Shown: one piece after another, positions 26,216 through 39,800 of the stretch
Layout: every line of letters starts with the position of its first letter
Position numbering within the stretch: the first letter of the stretch is position 1
Source: Amyelois transitella
Taxonomy: Eukaryota > Arthropoda > Insecta > Lepidoptera > Pyralidae
NCBI RefSeq assembly: GCF_032362555.1
Contig: NC_083535.1
Location: forward strand, 8,804,001 to 8,868,000
Reading direction: 5' to 3'
DNA: 64,000 nucleotides
Translations under genes and position numbers: made by a program
The notes under the pieces: generated by a model
Database searches by the model: none
What the model was told of the DNA's origin: nothing
The model's input: only the letters and a program-made list of their open reading frames with translations

Positions 26216-27779
26216 GATTAATAATAATTAAACCTCATTTAATAAAGACATACGGAAATATACTACAGTTATAATCATTGCAGAGGCCAGAAGGCTTTTG
26301 ATATTGACTGAGCTCTTCAGACGTGCCTCAGCAGAGGGCCGCGGGATGAGAGCGACAGCAAATAGTCCAGAACTATTTCTAGAACAATGCTGAAATGAAT
26401 TGTTTAATCAGCCTCCATTTTTTTGGCACGATAATACATATGTAACCAACCTTTTTAGGGTTCTACTTCCAAAGTAGTATTTTATTAAAAACTAAAAGAA
26501 ACTAAGTTGTAAAATTTAAAAGTAAACTTACAACTAGTTCCCGTATTGAAGCATGATTCAAGTTGTTTTCGATTTTCCAGCTTTAGTTTTGAAGCAGGTG
26601 ATTGGGCGGCGGGAGCGGTATTTCATCTCCAAATGGGCAGAACTCGGGGTTGGAAGGCGTGTCCGTAATAAACACGCCTTTATTATTTAAAACAGGTATT
26701 TTGAAGAGTAACTAAATCTGGTTCGCTTCATCTCCACCACTCGTTTTTGAGGAGCTAAGAGCGTGCTGTCATGGGGACTCTCAAAGTTGCAGCCTCCGTA
26801 CCGGGACTGTTGAACGAGATCGGTTTATATTCCCGGTATAAACACCGACGTTGGTACCATGTAGTCTTTTCACACATATAACATGAAGTACCCTTAACAG
26901 AGTCTAGAAAGTAGAAAGTGTAGTCACTCCGTGTAACTCCTGAAATAAAGAAGACTAAAGTGGACCCCTGTTAATTTCTGACATAATTGGAACAGTCAGT
27001 AGGAAAATGTTGACTACAATACGTTGTTTATTAGATATTCCCTATTATACAAGATACCACGAGAAATGCAGGGCACAAATTATTTATATCTCATTGATTC
27101 CGTATCGCAAACAAATCTTTCCACCTTTAACGAGCTGTGACGTCGTTAATGACCTATACTTATTGTAATACGATGGAACTGGGTCAACGAACATTCGTCA
27201 CACTATAAACCTATACTTAACTAAGCATTGAATGAGTGAGTGGTGAGGAACGTACAATTGAAACTACTGGCTGGAAATTTTGAGATAAGAATACCCGGAG
27301 GAAATACACGGATACAAATATTTTTTTTAAATGGGGAAAAACGAGAGACTAGTTGAAGCTAACTTTGGTTCTTTTGTTACGGGGATCAGACGAGATTTCT
27401 TTATGCAAACTCAAACATTGCTATATCAGGACAACCTCTAGGAGGAGTATGAAATCGTAGGCAAATGTAGTCTAAGTCCAGTGAAACACAATATACCTTT
27501 GTATCCTCCCCAGACTCTACTCACAGAAACCCAAGAGCATAATGAATAAATGATATATGGTTTATGTTTTTTATCCATGAAATTATGGATTTTAACAGTA
27601 CATTATTTAAAAAACACAAACAAAAAGATTAAAACATCGTCATTATGTGACTTAACTCTATGCTTAAATAGAAACAAAATAAAAGATGCATTTATAGAAT
27701 ATACTCCTAAAAATAAAACAAATAACACGTACAGTATAACTTTTTGTCGATGTTCATGACACCGAAAAGTTTACTGTTT

Positions 27780-28040
27780 ACAAAAGTTTCGCGCCCTCAT
27801 ACTTAGCCGCGTTACATTGACGGGTTTTCCAATGACGCATCGTGTTATGGCAATACGGATTCCAATAGGGTGGCTATGGTACGCATGCGCAGTGGGACGT
27901 TTTATTGCGCGCGCAACGCATAACGCCTGCGCTGAATGCGTGCCGTCCATTAGGACCCCAGGACGTCGCTCAATAAGGGTAGACAGTAGAAAGTCGCGCA
28001 TGCGACAAGCATTTCGTCTAAAAATCAGGTGTAAAGCGAC
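27780..28040 (+). promoter_or_regulatory. CpG-rich Aplip1 promoter with two NRF-1-like palindromes
   Basis: This is a G+C- and CpG-rich patch directly before the Aplip1 ATG at 28041. ACGCATGCGCAG (27881-27892) and TCGCGCATGCGA (27994-28005) match the palindromic NRF-1 (Drosophila erect wing) consensus around GCGCATGCGC. No TATA box is evident, consistent with a dispersed-start promoter. The start site itself is not determined. Confidence 0.55.
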
Positions 28041-31000
28041 ATGGCCGATAGCGAATTTGAAGAATTTCGCCGTGCATTCGATAGATTACCACAACACATA
28101 AAGGCACCGACGCCGTTCTACTCGTAAGTTCTCTTCTTCCTACAAATTCTGCCCCCACGGTCACACTGTTAGCCCGTACAGTGCCATTGAAAAAAAACTG
28201 TCACGTGAGCACATGACAAGAATTTTATGTTTCATGTTTTTTCACAGGAATTTATTATTAATATGATAATGTGGATCTATTCTTTAGATTAGTGCCAAAT
28301 GTGGGACTGGAGGATGAATCCCCGTCGCCCAAGAGTGAGGGGTCCCCTGAGGATGATCGGGGCTGCATTGCGGACGGTGAACTGCCAGGTCCTGGAACAG
28401 AGGAGGCCATGTCACCGACACCCCAGCCTGACATAACGGAACTACAAAGAAGTCCGCGGCACCAGACGACTGCGAATGGCGAGAGAAGAAGGAGAAAGTT
28501 ACCCGAAATACCAAAAAATAAAAAATGTAAGTACCTACTTAAAAACCACTAAATATTTTTTGAGATGAGATCATTTATTTACGTCACAATACTTTATACA
28601 TTTATATGCATCTGCGCTATTGCGATTTAACTTAACCCTGTCAGTGTTGGTTTTGGGCACAGCGAATTAATTTTTTGCCTTTATTTAAAGTTTTAGACTT
28701 ACGTCGCAATTTATTTTATAGTATTATCGATTATTTAACTTATTTCAGCCTGTGTCACTCTGATTTTATGTTAATTCAAGTAACTTCCATACACACATAC
28801 CTTTTTAATAATTGGTCTATATTTTAGACTGGTGAACGTTAAGTATCTTTTATTATTATTTTACCAATTTTCAATATTCCTTCTATTCACATTTTTAAAA
28901 GTATGTATCTCTTTTTACAATTTATATACGACAAATAAAGCATAAAAATCACTAAATAAAAAATTCTTCATAATGTTTATAAACAATTTTGACAAAGCTT
29001 GATGTATCTATCTTTAAAGATAATCTGGACTAGTTTGTTTCCTTATAAGGTTTCTTCTCAATAGTAATAATAAAAACAATATTTTGCCGACGAAAATATG
29101 TTTACAAATAGAATTGTAAGGACAGTGGCACCACTAGCCACCACTACCTGTTAATCAGACATAAACACAGCTGATAGTCACATCAAATAATTAAGTGTGA
29201 ACACAAAAACATTTGTTTTTAGGAATTTCTTTTAATTCTTGTCAGGGAAACATCCACCTGTTTTTCCTTTTTTGGGGATTCTATTTAAAATATAATTCTA
29301 TTGAGTACAGTAAATAATTAACAATAAAAAAATAAATACTACTATTTGTATGATATACAGAGCTGACAGTTACATCACTCGAAGGCCACATTTAGTAGCA
29401 ATTAAGACACAGATATTAAGATTGTAGCAACCATTAAAACTACTCCGCCCGCGTAAATAAATAAAATGGTAAAGTCTCTCTCAGTGCACACCTAGACCAC
29501 ATGAAGAACTTACATTAGTAAGGGCAAAATTGTGTGTTAAAACATATATAGATTACAGCAAATCAAATTAATTATGCAAAACATCTTTTCATTGAAGACA
29601 ATTATTCGGATTTCTTTGCTGCCTGCCCTCGAGACGTCAGTAACTTTGCGGAGGCGGCAAGGCGCTTAAATTTCAATTTAAAGAGATTCTATCCTCGACA
29701 AATGAATCTTTTATTTAGAGAGAGGGATACCAATATAGCTCTCCTTTGAAGTAGACTTTTGAAGGTAAGATATTTTCTGTAATCTATATAAGTCGGAATG
29801 AGATTTTAACGATACGTTCCTAAATAAAAAATATATGAGATGCAATTTCGAAACCAAATATTTGTAATTGGAACTGAATTTGATTTTACACTGAAATGCT
29901 ATCAAATTATAACATGCAAATTTGTGAACACTGGCCATCCAATCAGGATGCATCCCGGCATGTTAATTGGATATGTGGCTTTACAACCGTGTCATGATAG
30001 CAATTTGTGTGGTCGACCGTGAATCGGGAGCTTTATTCTGGAAAATAATAATATTCGTATATGACTGCGATTTTCATTAATGATTTGATAAATCGTGTAG
30101 TTAATAAAAGAAGAGTTATCGTTCGCTAGAAAAGAAAATTTTCTCTTTACTTAAAGGTTGCTTACGTTTTTACTATTTAATTATATATATAATTTATTTG
30201 GTGTTTGTATCAATGTAAAGTAACTGTTACTCCCCATATTAAAAAATAGGTAAATACAAGCCAATAAAAATCAAAATAAGCCAAGTTGCGAGACAAGAGA
30301 GTATACAAAAATAATTATTTTTAACATCACTTTAACATCAATTCATTACTGCATATTTCAAAAGACAAAAGGTATATTTTTAGTACCAGGATTGTTTCCC
30401 TACAAAAAAGTTTAAAGCTCTGTTAGATAATGGAGTGCTTACTCTTAGTAATTTAAACTTTCAAACTCATACTACACAGTTTGTTTTGGTTAATAAACCA
30501 CTCTTACCTTCCAAATTTCAACTTTATTATAGTACGTATAAAGTCCGAATAAAAATACTGTAACATACGTACTGACAGGTGGTCATAAAGAAACTATAAG
30601 GATTCTGTTTAAGCCATATGGCTATGATTGTATCGCTTAAAAGAAGTTGATATCCATTTATTCACGTCACATCTCTGTATACGTACGTCCAAATAAGGAA
30701 TAAAAACGAATTATTAGTATACATCTTATCAAAACAAACGTACCGAAAGAATCATTGTTTTTTTTTTTATTTAATTCCGTAAACATCACAGAATTACACC
30801 AACATGTACATACATGAGAAACACATAACTCTCATTTTACCGCAGTCGGGAAAAAAGGAGTAGTCAAAACACAATTGTTGATATGTTTATGAATTACTAA
30901 ATTTGACCCAAGAATAAAACAAGGGAACTATATTTTCTATCACCAAAATTTATATTTGTCATCAAGTTGTATCACCTAATAAATAAATCTATCGCCACGA

Positions 31001-34000
31001 AATATTTTCGTTCTCAGATAAACAAAAATTGTTCCCAGGTATGAATTATCAAATTAATGTTAATATATGTGTAAAATAAGAGATCGATAACCAATAAAAT
31101 TATATTGAATTACATGAATATAAACTTCGTTCTTATAATAATAGTTTTGTTACTTAAATAATAGCTCTGTGCTCAGAATGGTAGATCTGTCACCAAATAA
31201 ATCGATTATCGATCCCTGACTGCGACTCCTTTTTATTTGATATTTTGTCACCAATACAGTAGTAACATTTTATTTCGTTCAGATATTAAATTAATAGTAT
31301 TCGTTACCAATTTAATACATCAATTTATAATTTTAATGAAAAAATGATCAAAGGGGCGGAGACAAATTGGCGCGCTTTAAAAATTGACCTATCCGGCCTC
31401 AACGATGGGTAGTAGTTAACTATTGATTATTTTAACTTTAATTAAGTGTTTTATCTACTATTCTGCTAGCCATAAGCCAGCTATTTTAAACCAGCGCTGA
31501 TTGTTCAGTGGTTATTATTTTTAAGAATAAATATTGATTATTTTAACTTTAATTAAGTGTTTTATCTACTATTCTGCTAGCCATAAGCCAGCTATTTTAA
31601 ACCAGCGCTGATTGTTCAGTGGTTATTATTTTTAAGAATAAATATTGATTATTTTAACTTTAATTAAGTGTTTTATCTACTATTCTGCTAGCCATAAGCC
31701 AGCTATTTTAAACCAGCGCTGATTGTTCAGTGGTAATTATTTTCAACAATAAATATTGATTATTTTAACTTTAATTGTTTTATTTACTACTCTGTTAAAA
31801 ATTTTATTTAAATATAATTTATACTACCAGTGGAAATTTAGAACCTTGGGAGTCTAGTTAAGTAGCAGAATCTTTTGGTTGAAACGATGATGACAACCTT
31901 AATTTTTTATTTGAACTTAATGCAACTTTCTAGTAACATAATATGATTTATTGGTGATCTCTTTAAATTAGTTTGCTTAAATAATTATTAGGACACACCT
32001 ATTATAATACATACAAAAACATTTATTTGGTACTAGACCTTATATCTCAGGATTTTAGGTGATTTATTGTGGAACTGATTTTGCATTGTTTGGTGACTAC
32101 ATTTTGGTGACAGATCTACTATGTTGAGGACAAACCCTATTATTTAAGAAACACAAAACTAATTAAATTGGTGATAGCTTAAATGATACCCATAAAACAA
32201 ACGGGGTGAGCTAAATAAAACCGTTTAAATAAAAAAGGTATTTCCTTTCGATTTTCCAGCAACAATACTAGCAGGTGGTCAACCAACATCGTTAGCTGAC
32301 GAATTAGCCGGGCTTCTGGTCAGACCCGGTTGCCAAGGGAGGCCGCTGCTTGTCCTGAAATGTGGTTACCTCCTGGATGAAGACTCAAGCCCTGACTCCG
32401 AGAGGTTACAGAGTCTTGGAGATGTGGACAGCGGACACAGTACTGCTCATTCCCCAATCGATACTGGCCCCAAAAGCTTATCTCCCACGCCTTTACAACA
32501 GAATGGTAAGTTTGATTTATTCTTTTTCTGGAAGTGAGGTAATCATCTTAATCGCTGTTCAGGTCATGGTCAAAATGGTAGTACACTGTCGGTAGTGAAA
32601 CAGTCGCAGAACTAAATCATGATTTGTTCAGAAAACATGTTTTGTTCAGAATGATGATGATGAAGTTTTTGTTTTCTATTATTTTCCACATTAGCTATAA
32701 AGTTAACGAGATGGCTTGTGTACCAAAAGTTACCCTACGAGTATTTAGTAATATTATTAAATTAATATCCCACAATACAACATTTAACTTTAGACCACGG
32801 TATTGAGTTTAAAAAGTAAACGTTTGCAACTGTTGAAAGATAAATCATTTTAACGCATCATGTTTATCACAACGAATGTACTTCATACAAATATAACACT
32901 TTCAGTATCGCCATCATCAAGTTGCAGCATCAGCGGCATCAACTTCGCTGGTAACATGACGACAGTTCCTCACAGTCAGCTGGAAATGTTAGAAGCGACA
33001 CATAGAGGATTACATAAATTTAATCCCAGACATCACGACGAGATCGAAGTTGAAATAGGAGACCCCATCTATGTTCAGAAAGAAGCTGATGACTTGTGGT
33101 GTGAAGGTATGTTTGAAAATTATACATTAATGTGGTCTTCGCTTGTTTTAAGTAGGATATTTTGGGCTTTTTCATAATTCGTCGTAATAAATCGTTTTGA
33201 GTAACTTTATGGTTACTGCACCTATGAAAAGAATAGAAATAGTCCATTATCTTTCATAGATACCATACACGCCTAAAGTTTAAGCCGTAAAGAATAGTAT
33301 TGCACGAAATTAAGCTTCATAATGGTGTCAAGCGGACCCTAAGTTTTGAAGCCCACACTAATAATACATTCGTAAATATGAAATATATCTTTCAGAGTGA
33401 AAGAAGTGAACATTTAATAACGGGCCATTACTGACATTCAAATTTCTGAAATTAACCTATTTACTAACTTCTAAATATGAGTAATAATATTTATGAGGGT
33501 TTCATTTTAATTACTAATATATTTTTATAAAATATGATACGGGTAACACTAAAGTTTTTATCCCAACGTTCCCAAACACAGCCAAGTTAGCCCCGGTAGG
33601 TTTAACTATCGAACCGACAGTTACTAGGTAGTTACTTATTTTGTTTTTTTATAAATAACGGTCGTGTTGAATCAATTTGAAAAAATAAAGCATAGACTAA
33701 TTTAGCCTATAATCTAGATCCTTTGACATATTCGGAAACATACAGTATCAACAAGCCGTATTTAATTAACTTAGTTTTGATGTTTTATGTCATTTTAGGA
33801 GTAAACCTTAGGACTGGTCAACAAGGAATTTTCCCTTCTGCTTATGCAGTTGACATGGACTACAATGATTTTGACCCTGCAAATGCAAAAGTCAAACGGG
33901 AGAGGTACCTATTGGGGTAAGTATTGACTGATATGTATAATTTTGTGCCCAATCTTTTTGTGATTATAGGGTTTGCGTATTTTCTTTAAAAGTTGCCCAT

Positions 34001-36676
34001 ACCCTCCTGATAAATGACAAATGACTATGCTATTAAATTCAACATAGCAGTTTTATATCGTAAAGTAGGTACGATACGTAACGTACGGTACGTAAGATGG
34101 CTTTTTTAGTTGATAGGTACCTATTTAAAAATGTCAGAATGCAATTTATTTGGGCACATAAATTTAAACGTACTTAACAATATCTTCGACGTACAAAAAT
34201 GTGATACAAAAATAATAAAATAATATTTGATGAGATGAGGCTTGACAAAGATTTTTTTAAATAAATTGAATTTAAAAATAAAGAAGTAATTTAATTATGT
34301 ATGTTTATTCAACATATAATCATTTTAAACAAATTTTGGGTAAATAAATTTAAATGCGAGTCTGACAAGAAATACATTTTCATAATGACAGATACATGGG
34401 ATCAGTGGAGACATTAGCACACAAGGGAACGGGTGTGGTTTGCCAGGCTGTCAAGAAGATAGTGGGGGAATGTAGCGGGGATCCAAGTTTGCAGCCATGC
34501 ATCCTAGAAGTTTCTGACCAAGGCTTGCGAATGGTGGACCGGTCGAAACCTGACGTAAGATATTTTTGGCTACCTATTATTGTGATACAATTTTTTCCTT
34601 ACTCTTTTCTTGAAATATTACAATTTTCAAATATTTTAATTATATTGTAAACGTATGAAAATCGAGCCATCATATGCCTCTTAAATGTCCTAGTAATTAA
34701 TTAATTGTTTAAAAACTGTTTTGAGGATTATTTGAACCATAAATATACATATTTTCCCCTTTCAACAAATTTAACACTAATAGACGATTTACATTACTTA
34801 TATTATACATTCTTATGAATATTTTTCTAATAGGCCCAGCCGTATATTATAATGGCCTTTTTTAGAAGTACAATATGATTTTAGTATTTTTTTTTTTTTT
34901 GTAGATCATAATTTTATTACAAACAAGAACGGAATATTTTTTTTATATTTATTCTATCTATTATATTTATTATATCTTGTCTTATCTATTATATCTTGTA
35001 TTTATTATTAAAACATTATTTTACTCGTTTTTTACGCTTCTCATAAGTATTTGTGTCGCATGAACTATTACTGTTTACGAACAAAATATTGACATTATCT
35101 TTTCATTTGCCATAGGTACGTGGTTTAAAAATATTACATTATTCAGTAGCAATATAATTTTAATATACGTACCTGCTGGTCGGGTACAGCTATTAATTCA
35201 ATATTGTCATTTTAAAAATTTGTTAAAATACACCAGTGAGTTGACAAATAAAAAAAAATAAAAAAAATTGGTTTTATTGACTCATTTCAGCAACATATTA
35301 TGTACATTCATCGTTCATATAAAAGGTGTTAATACATTTTCTAATCTGGTCCAACGCTCAGCCATCCACCATCAAACTAAGAATAAACCTGTATCTTGAT
35401 TGGTAGAAGGCATCACGGAAGATCCGGTAGGATGTAATGATGTTTGTTTATTTAAGTTGAAGTAAAATGTACACTGATTTAATAATTCCCAAACTAGACG
35501 AATCTGTATTCTGGGAATTATTTTGAGTTATTTTAAACTGTTCTGTTTTTAATTTCAAATGTAAAACAAGATTTAGCACTTAATATTTAATTTAAATATA
35601 TACTCCTTTTATAAAAATCTTCTAACTCTTGCTTTCTCTATTGCAGAGAACTCGAAACGGCCCTTGCATTGACTACTTCTACTCGCTCAAAAACGTTTCA
35701 TTCTGCGCGTTTCACCCAAGAGACCATCGGTACCTAGGGTTTATAACGAAGCACCCGACGCTGCAAAGATTTGCATGCCACGTGTTCCGGGGACAAGAGT
35801 CAACGAGGCCGGTGGCTGAAGCTGTGGGGTAAGTCTGAACTATCATCATTCACATCTAACATTAAAAAGCGAAAGCCTGTCCTGTTATATTTTATTGCAA
35901 CATTGCAGGATCAACTTTGATAAAATTTCGCTTGAAAATAGTAGTTATCCGTAGTATAAGATATACATTAACAACTTTATTTCTAGTATATCTTACGAAT
36001 GAGGACAATAATTATAAAGCTGGATAGAGCTGCGTACAAAAGCTACTTTTGAACAATGAATATTAATTATGTGAAATGAAAAATTGCCGCAAACAAATAC
36101 TCGAATGCAAAACTTCAGTCCTATTGAATTCATAGAAAAATTATGAAATTTTGAGAAATTGTTGCTACAACACATAAATCTATCATGTATTTACTTCTTA
36201 GGGCCTCGGAATTGTATACATTTCCTCAATTTCGTCAGAATCGTATCGGATAAACAAGTTATGGTACATTTTCATCAGAGTTCAATGCGGTTGAAATAAA
36301 AATATTTAATTTAGATGGGCTACAATTTCTACTTTGTCTTATCGATTTCAATAATGAAAAAAAACGCAAGTCATATCGTAACGTATATTTTTAGTTTGAT
36401 ATAAAATTAGTGCAGGGTAATAGGATACTGTGGAATTAAGTACAAGTCTATTAGAGGTTTGGATTAATGTTTGGATATACACGCGTACGAAACTGGGCGC
36501 AACAGCTAATATTCAATAATCATAATAGATTCATTTTGTATAATTTTACCAAACAAAAATTATTTTTCACATTAAAGTGAAATAAATATTTTATTTTTTT
36601 CAGGAGAGCGTTCCAGAGGTTTTACCAAAAATTTATAGAGACGGCTTATCCCATAGAGGATATTTACATAGAATGA
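28041..36676 (+). CDS. Aplip1: JNK-interacting protein 1 homolog (APP-like protein interacting protein 1)
   Basis: JIP1/Aplip1 is a cytosolic scaffold that links JNK-pathway kinases and cargo such as APP-family proteins to kinesin-1 in axons. Eight exons join in frame: 28041-28123, 28288-28526, 32260-32505, 32906-33106, 33799-33916, 34392-34554, 35647-35828 and 36604-36676, giving 434 codons plus stop. The N-terminus MADSEFEEF matches insect Aplip1. [14 protein letters not shown] lies in exon 2. An SH3 domain (about residues 216-277: [19 protein letters not shown]…[13 protein letters not shown]) is followed by a PTB domain (about 295-430: [20 protein letters not shown]…[16 protein letters not shown]). 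The end is PIEDIYIE, the Tyr-Ile-Glu type tail that binds kinesin light chain in the family. Introns are GT-AG; intron 2 (3.7 kb) carries a mobile-element-like structure. I see no canonical JNK-binding RPxxxxLxLF motif; a weak basic-hydrophobic stretch lies in exon 3. Confidence 0.95.
30930..32215. mobile_element. Mobile-element-like structure with inverted arms around a tandem repeat, in Aplip1 intron 2
   Basis: Left (about 30930-31340) and right (about 31890-32215) flanks contain related motifs in opposite orientation. GTAGATCTGTCACCAAA at 31181-31197 has its exact reverse complement at 32103-32119, and 'cttaaataatag' lies at a similar distance beyond on each side. TCACCAA/TTGGTGA motifs are scattered over both arms. 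The 111-bp tandem repeat lies between them. No transposase frame is visible, so it would be a non-autonomous element. Boundaries are approximate. Confidence 0.5.
31422..31800. repeat. 111-bp tandem repeat, about 3.4 copies
   Basis: Units start at 31422, 31533, 31644 and 31755 (exact 111-bp spacing) with 'attgattattttaacttta'. They include 'ctgctagccataagccagct' and 'accagcgctgattgttcagt'. The first two full units look identical, the third differs slightly at its end, and the fourth is truncated. The array sits centrally between the inverted arms of the structure at 30930-32215. Confidence 0.95.
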
Positions 36677-36857
36677 TTTGCAGGTATCAAACATCATTTT
36701 TGTGAGCTTACCTTTATAATCACAAATTATGCGGTCACTAAGTTTACAGTATAAAAAGGCATATCACAATTTTGAAAACCTACCTATTTAAATTAACTTT
36801 GAAAAATTGCTCTTTAGCCAAAATAATAGAAAGACATTTCATTTATCGATGTCATTA

Positions 36858-36879
36858 AATAAAAAGTAGAAATAATAAA
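36858..36879 (+). terminator. Polyadenylation signals of Aplip1
   Basis: Two AATAAA hexamers (36858-36863 and 36874-36879) lie about 185-200 bp after the Aplip1 stop codon, followed by a T-rich stretch. The end site itself is not visible. Confidence 0.5.
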
Positions 36880-39800
36880 TAATATAATTATTCTTCTTTT
36901 ATTACTTTTGCAAATAAAAATCTAATGAAAAGGGGTTTATTATTTTTAAGTAAATATTCATTTGCATGGATACCTATCGGCATTTATTTACTTTTTAAAA
37001 ATGCAAAATACAAGTTATAAAATAAATAAACTTAGTGACTGTAATGACGGACTAGACACAGTCTTCAAGTTCGTTGTCGGCTCGTACGTCGTCGCCTAGA
37101 AACCATAATGTATATTATTAAACTTTAGGTAAATATCAGTAAAATAAAGCCTATGTATCATACTATCTACAGCAATCATCAATTGCATCGTAATGACACC
37201 ATCTCATCCATATACATATTTAACGATAACGTTATTATTAAACCGAAAACATCCGTTGCGTACTTAAGTTTTGAGAACATTTTTCATTCGCTTATTTTGT
37301 CATCATTATTATTTTATCGTCGTATTTACTTACGAATATTATGAAATCAAATTCCCATTGCGAACATATTGTCAAGATTGCAAAATATCTAGATAATTGT
37401 AACTTTTGAAAATTTCTTACACAAAATGTATTATAAATATTAGTATTATTTTATTAGTAGAATTAATGTTGTAATAAAGTAATTATTAATTACAAAAATG
37501 TTCTCTCAACTGTAAAAAAAAATAATTGAATATTTATAATCGTTAAATTAGATGCAGAAATGTTAATTCTGGAAAATGTGTTGTAAGATTTAAAATTTTC
37601 CAGATGTAAATGAAGAACATCTATATTTTTGGCTGGCTTAAAATCTCGTTGAGTAGTCGGGCTTGTATGTACAAAATGATGAATCAACTGCTAAAGAAGA
37701 TCATGCATACATTTTTATTTTTAGTCTTACAATCGGGATAATATAACTTTTAACTGGTTGATACGCCTGTGATTATATATAATACAGAATCTTGATAGTG
37801 TTACATGTTACGTATAGTAACAGGAATCTCTTATGCTGTGATAGAAGATGCAGTTTTGGTAAAGTTGATAAATCACTGCATTTGTTTTGTAATAGGTACT
37901 TTTAGTACGTAGGTACATTTCGATACTAAGTAACTCGACAACATATTGTACCCGGAGTATTTTACATTCGCATCATAAATTAAGATTAATGTTAAGAACA
38001 TTTATTGTTTACAATTATAATTAGATTTGATAATATACCACTTTGATAAACACACTAAACCTGAATCGGCTTCTACAAAATACTGGAAAATCTATCGATC
38101 CAGATAACGAATATACAAATATAGATACCAAAAACATTTAATTAAAACTAATATTCCTGTAAGAAAAAGCATTATTGTTTTAGGTAAGTGGGATTTCTGC
38201 ATACTTTATTACTTTTCCTACTACTATAATTTGATAGGTTCAGAAACTTCCTTTCACGAAAGATACTGCATATTTGTATGATTAAGAAAAGAATAGAGAA
38301 TTGATTAAAAACAGATTATATTAAACAACCCTCACTGGGTTTTCCAATGTAACACATACTTACTTAACACTTCTTTGATTAATGTTTTGGTTGTTGAAGA
38401 CATAATACTTCATAATTCATAACTTTTATATTATAGTAATAATTTAAATGTATACCATCAATATGTGGTAATCCCAAATTATTATTGTAGGTATTATTAT
38501 TGAATAGCTGAATAGTACATATAAGTGAGGCATTGGAATGTACAGCTGTACAGTCGCCTGCAGGTAAACTTTTGGTTTGTATGTATGGCATGTTTCACTG
38601 AAGGCGTGTACAATGTACATGATGTACATCCCAGCGCTAAGCTAACCTAATTTTCGCTTATCCTCCCTTATGTTTATATGTATACATTATAAAGCCAGTT
38701 TTTCTATTATTTTATTCAGTCATGTATGTCATGAAATCTGTAAATCTTTACTATTGGTAAAGATACCAATACTAGGACAAAAGCTGGAAATATAATTGTG
38801 ATGTTTTTATACAATATACCAATACGTATATCAATCGAAGTGATTAGCTTATTGAGGGGAAGCTTAACATATAAATGAAATGTCTGATATTCAGAAAATC
38901 AATTCCCTAAAATTTATTTATGTCGTAAATAAAATTATGAACACGGCTGTTGTAAACAATAAAAAAATGTTATAGATATTTGTCAAACTACAACTGTCCG
39001 GACAGACAACTTGCCTGACTCTTCTTCCTATCTTACGTGATAACTGTGTATGTTTTCCAATCTATATTCTCTTTAAATGCATTTAGAATTGTTTCTTCTT
39101 GGCCTCTTTATATACTTAAGACAATAAAATGTAAAGGTTAAAGTTTGCAATATAAAAGGTGATTAAAAATTTTCATTGCTTTTTAAAACTTCACTTGTCT
39201 ATTCTATACATACTACAGTAATAATCAAAGTTTTAAATTATATCGTACCTACATGGTTAATTAATTTTATTTCCGCATTCCGTTGTATGATAGTTTAGTG
39301 ATAGCTTAAAATAGTATTTGTAGATAGAAAGACTATTAGTGGTTTCTACTCTCACAAACTGGGCAACAGCGATACGTATTACAGTGAAATGATGGTGTGA
39401 GTGGTTTTCAGTTTGTAAACTCGTTTTTGTACATAATATTCGAACGAAGTTAAGGACTGCTACAATTTTGTTTCATGGTGGACTCATCCTCATAAGATAG
39501 AGCTATGTTTAAAAAGATTTTCAAAATATCTAAAATGCACTGTAGCAAGCAATATTAAATTGGTCAATAAAATTTAAAGATAACAAGGCATATATCAAAG
39601 ATAATATTTCTGTGATTATTTGGATAATTAAGTGCACTGTATAAATATTTTCGTTGACCACAAATCTAGGTAGACTCAAAAGGTAAATATTAAATCAGAT
39701 TTCGTACGTAATTTAAAATCTTTCGTTAAACAAGCAGACAATGTCAAAAGTCATTACCACGCCACTTTAAGCATCACCAAAAATGTCTGAATGAGATTAT

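Larger units (their letters stand above)
22484..27779. other. Intergenic region between divergently transcribed Trh and Aplip1
   Basis: The two genes are head to head about 5.7 kb apart (ATG to ATG). No coding exon is recognised between them. The region holds repeat fragments (23160-23220, 24276-24533, 24835-25142, 25222-25252, 25960-26215) and a CA-type microsatellite at about 23293-23319. The segment 26340-27540 is less A+T-rich than average and may contain old transposon sequence, but I cannot name it. Confidence 0.5.

Noticed and set aside
31422-31800. CRISPR-like array
   Set aside because: The 111-bp units are contiguous and identical with no unique spacers, in a eukaryotic intron; this is a tandem repeat.
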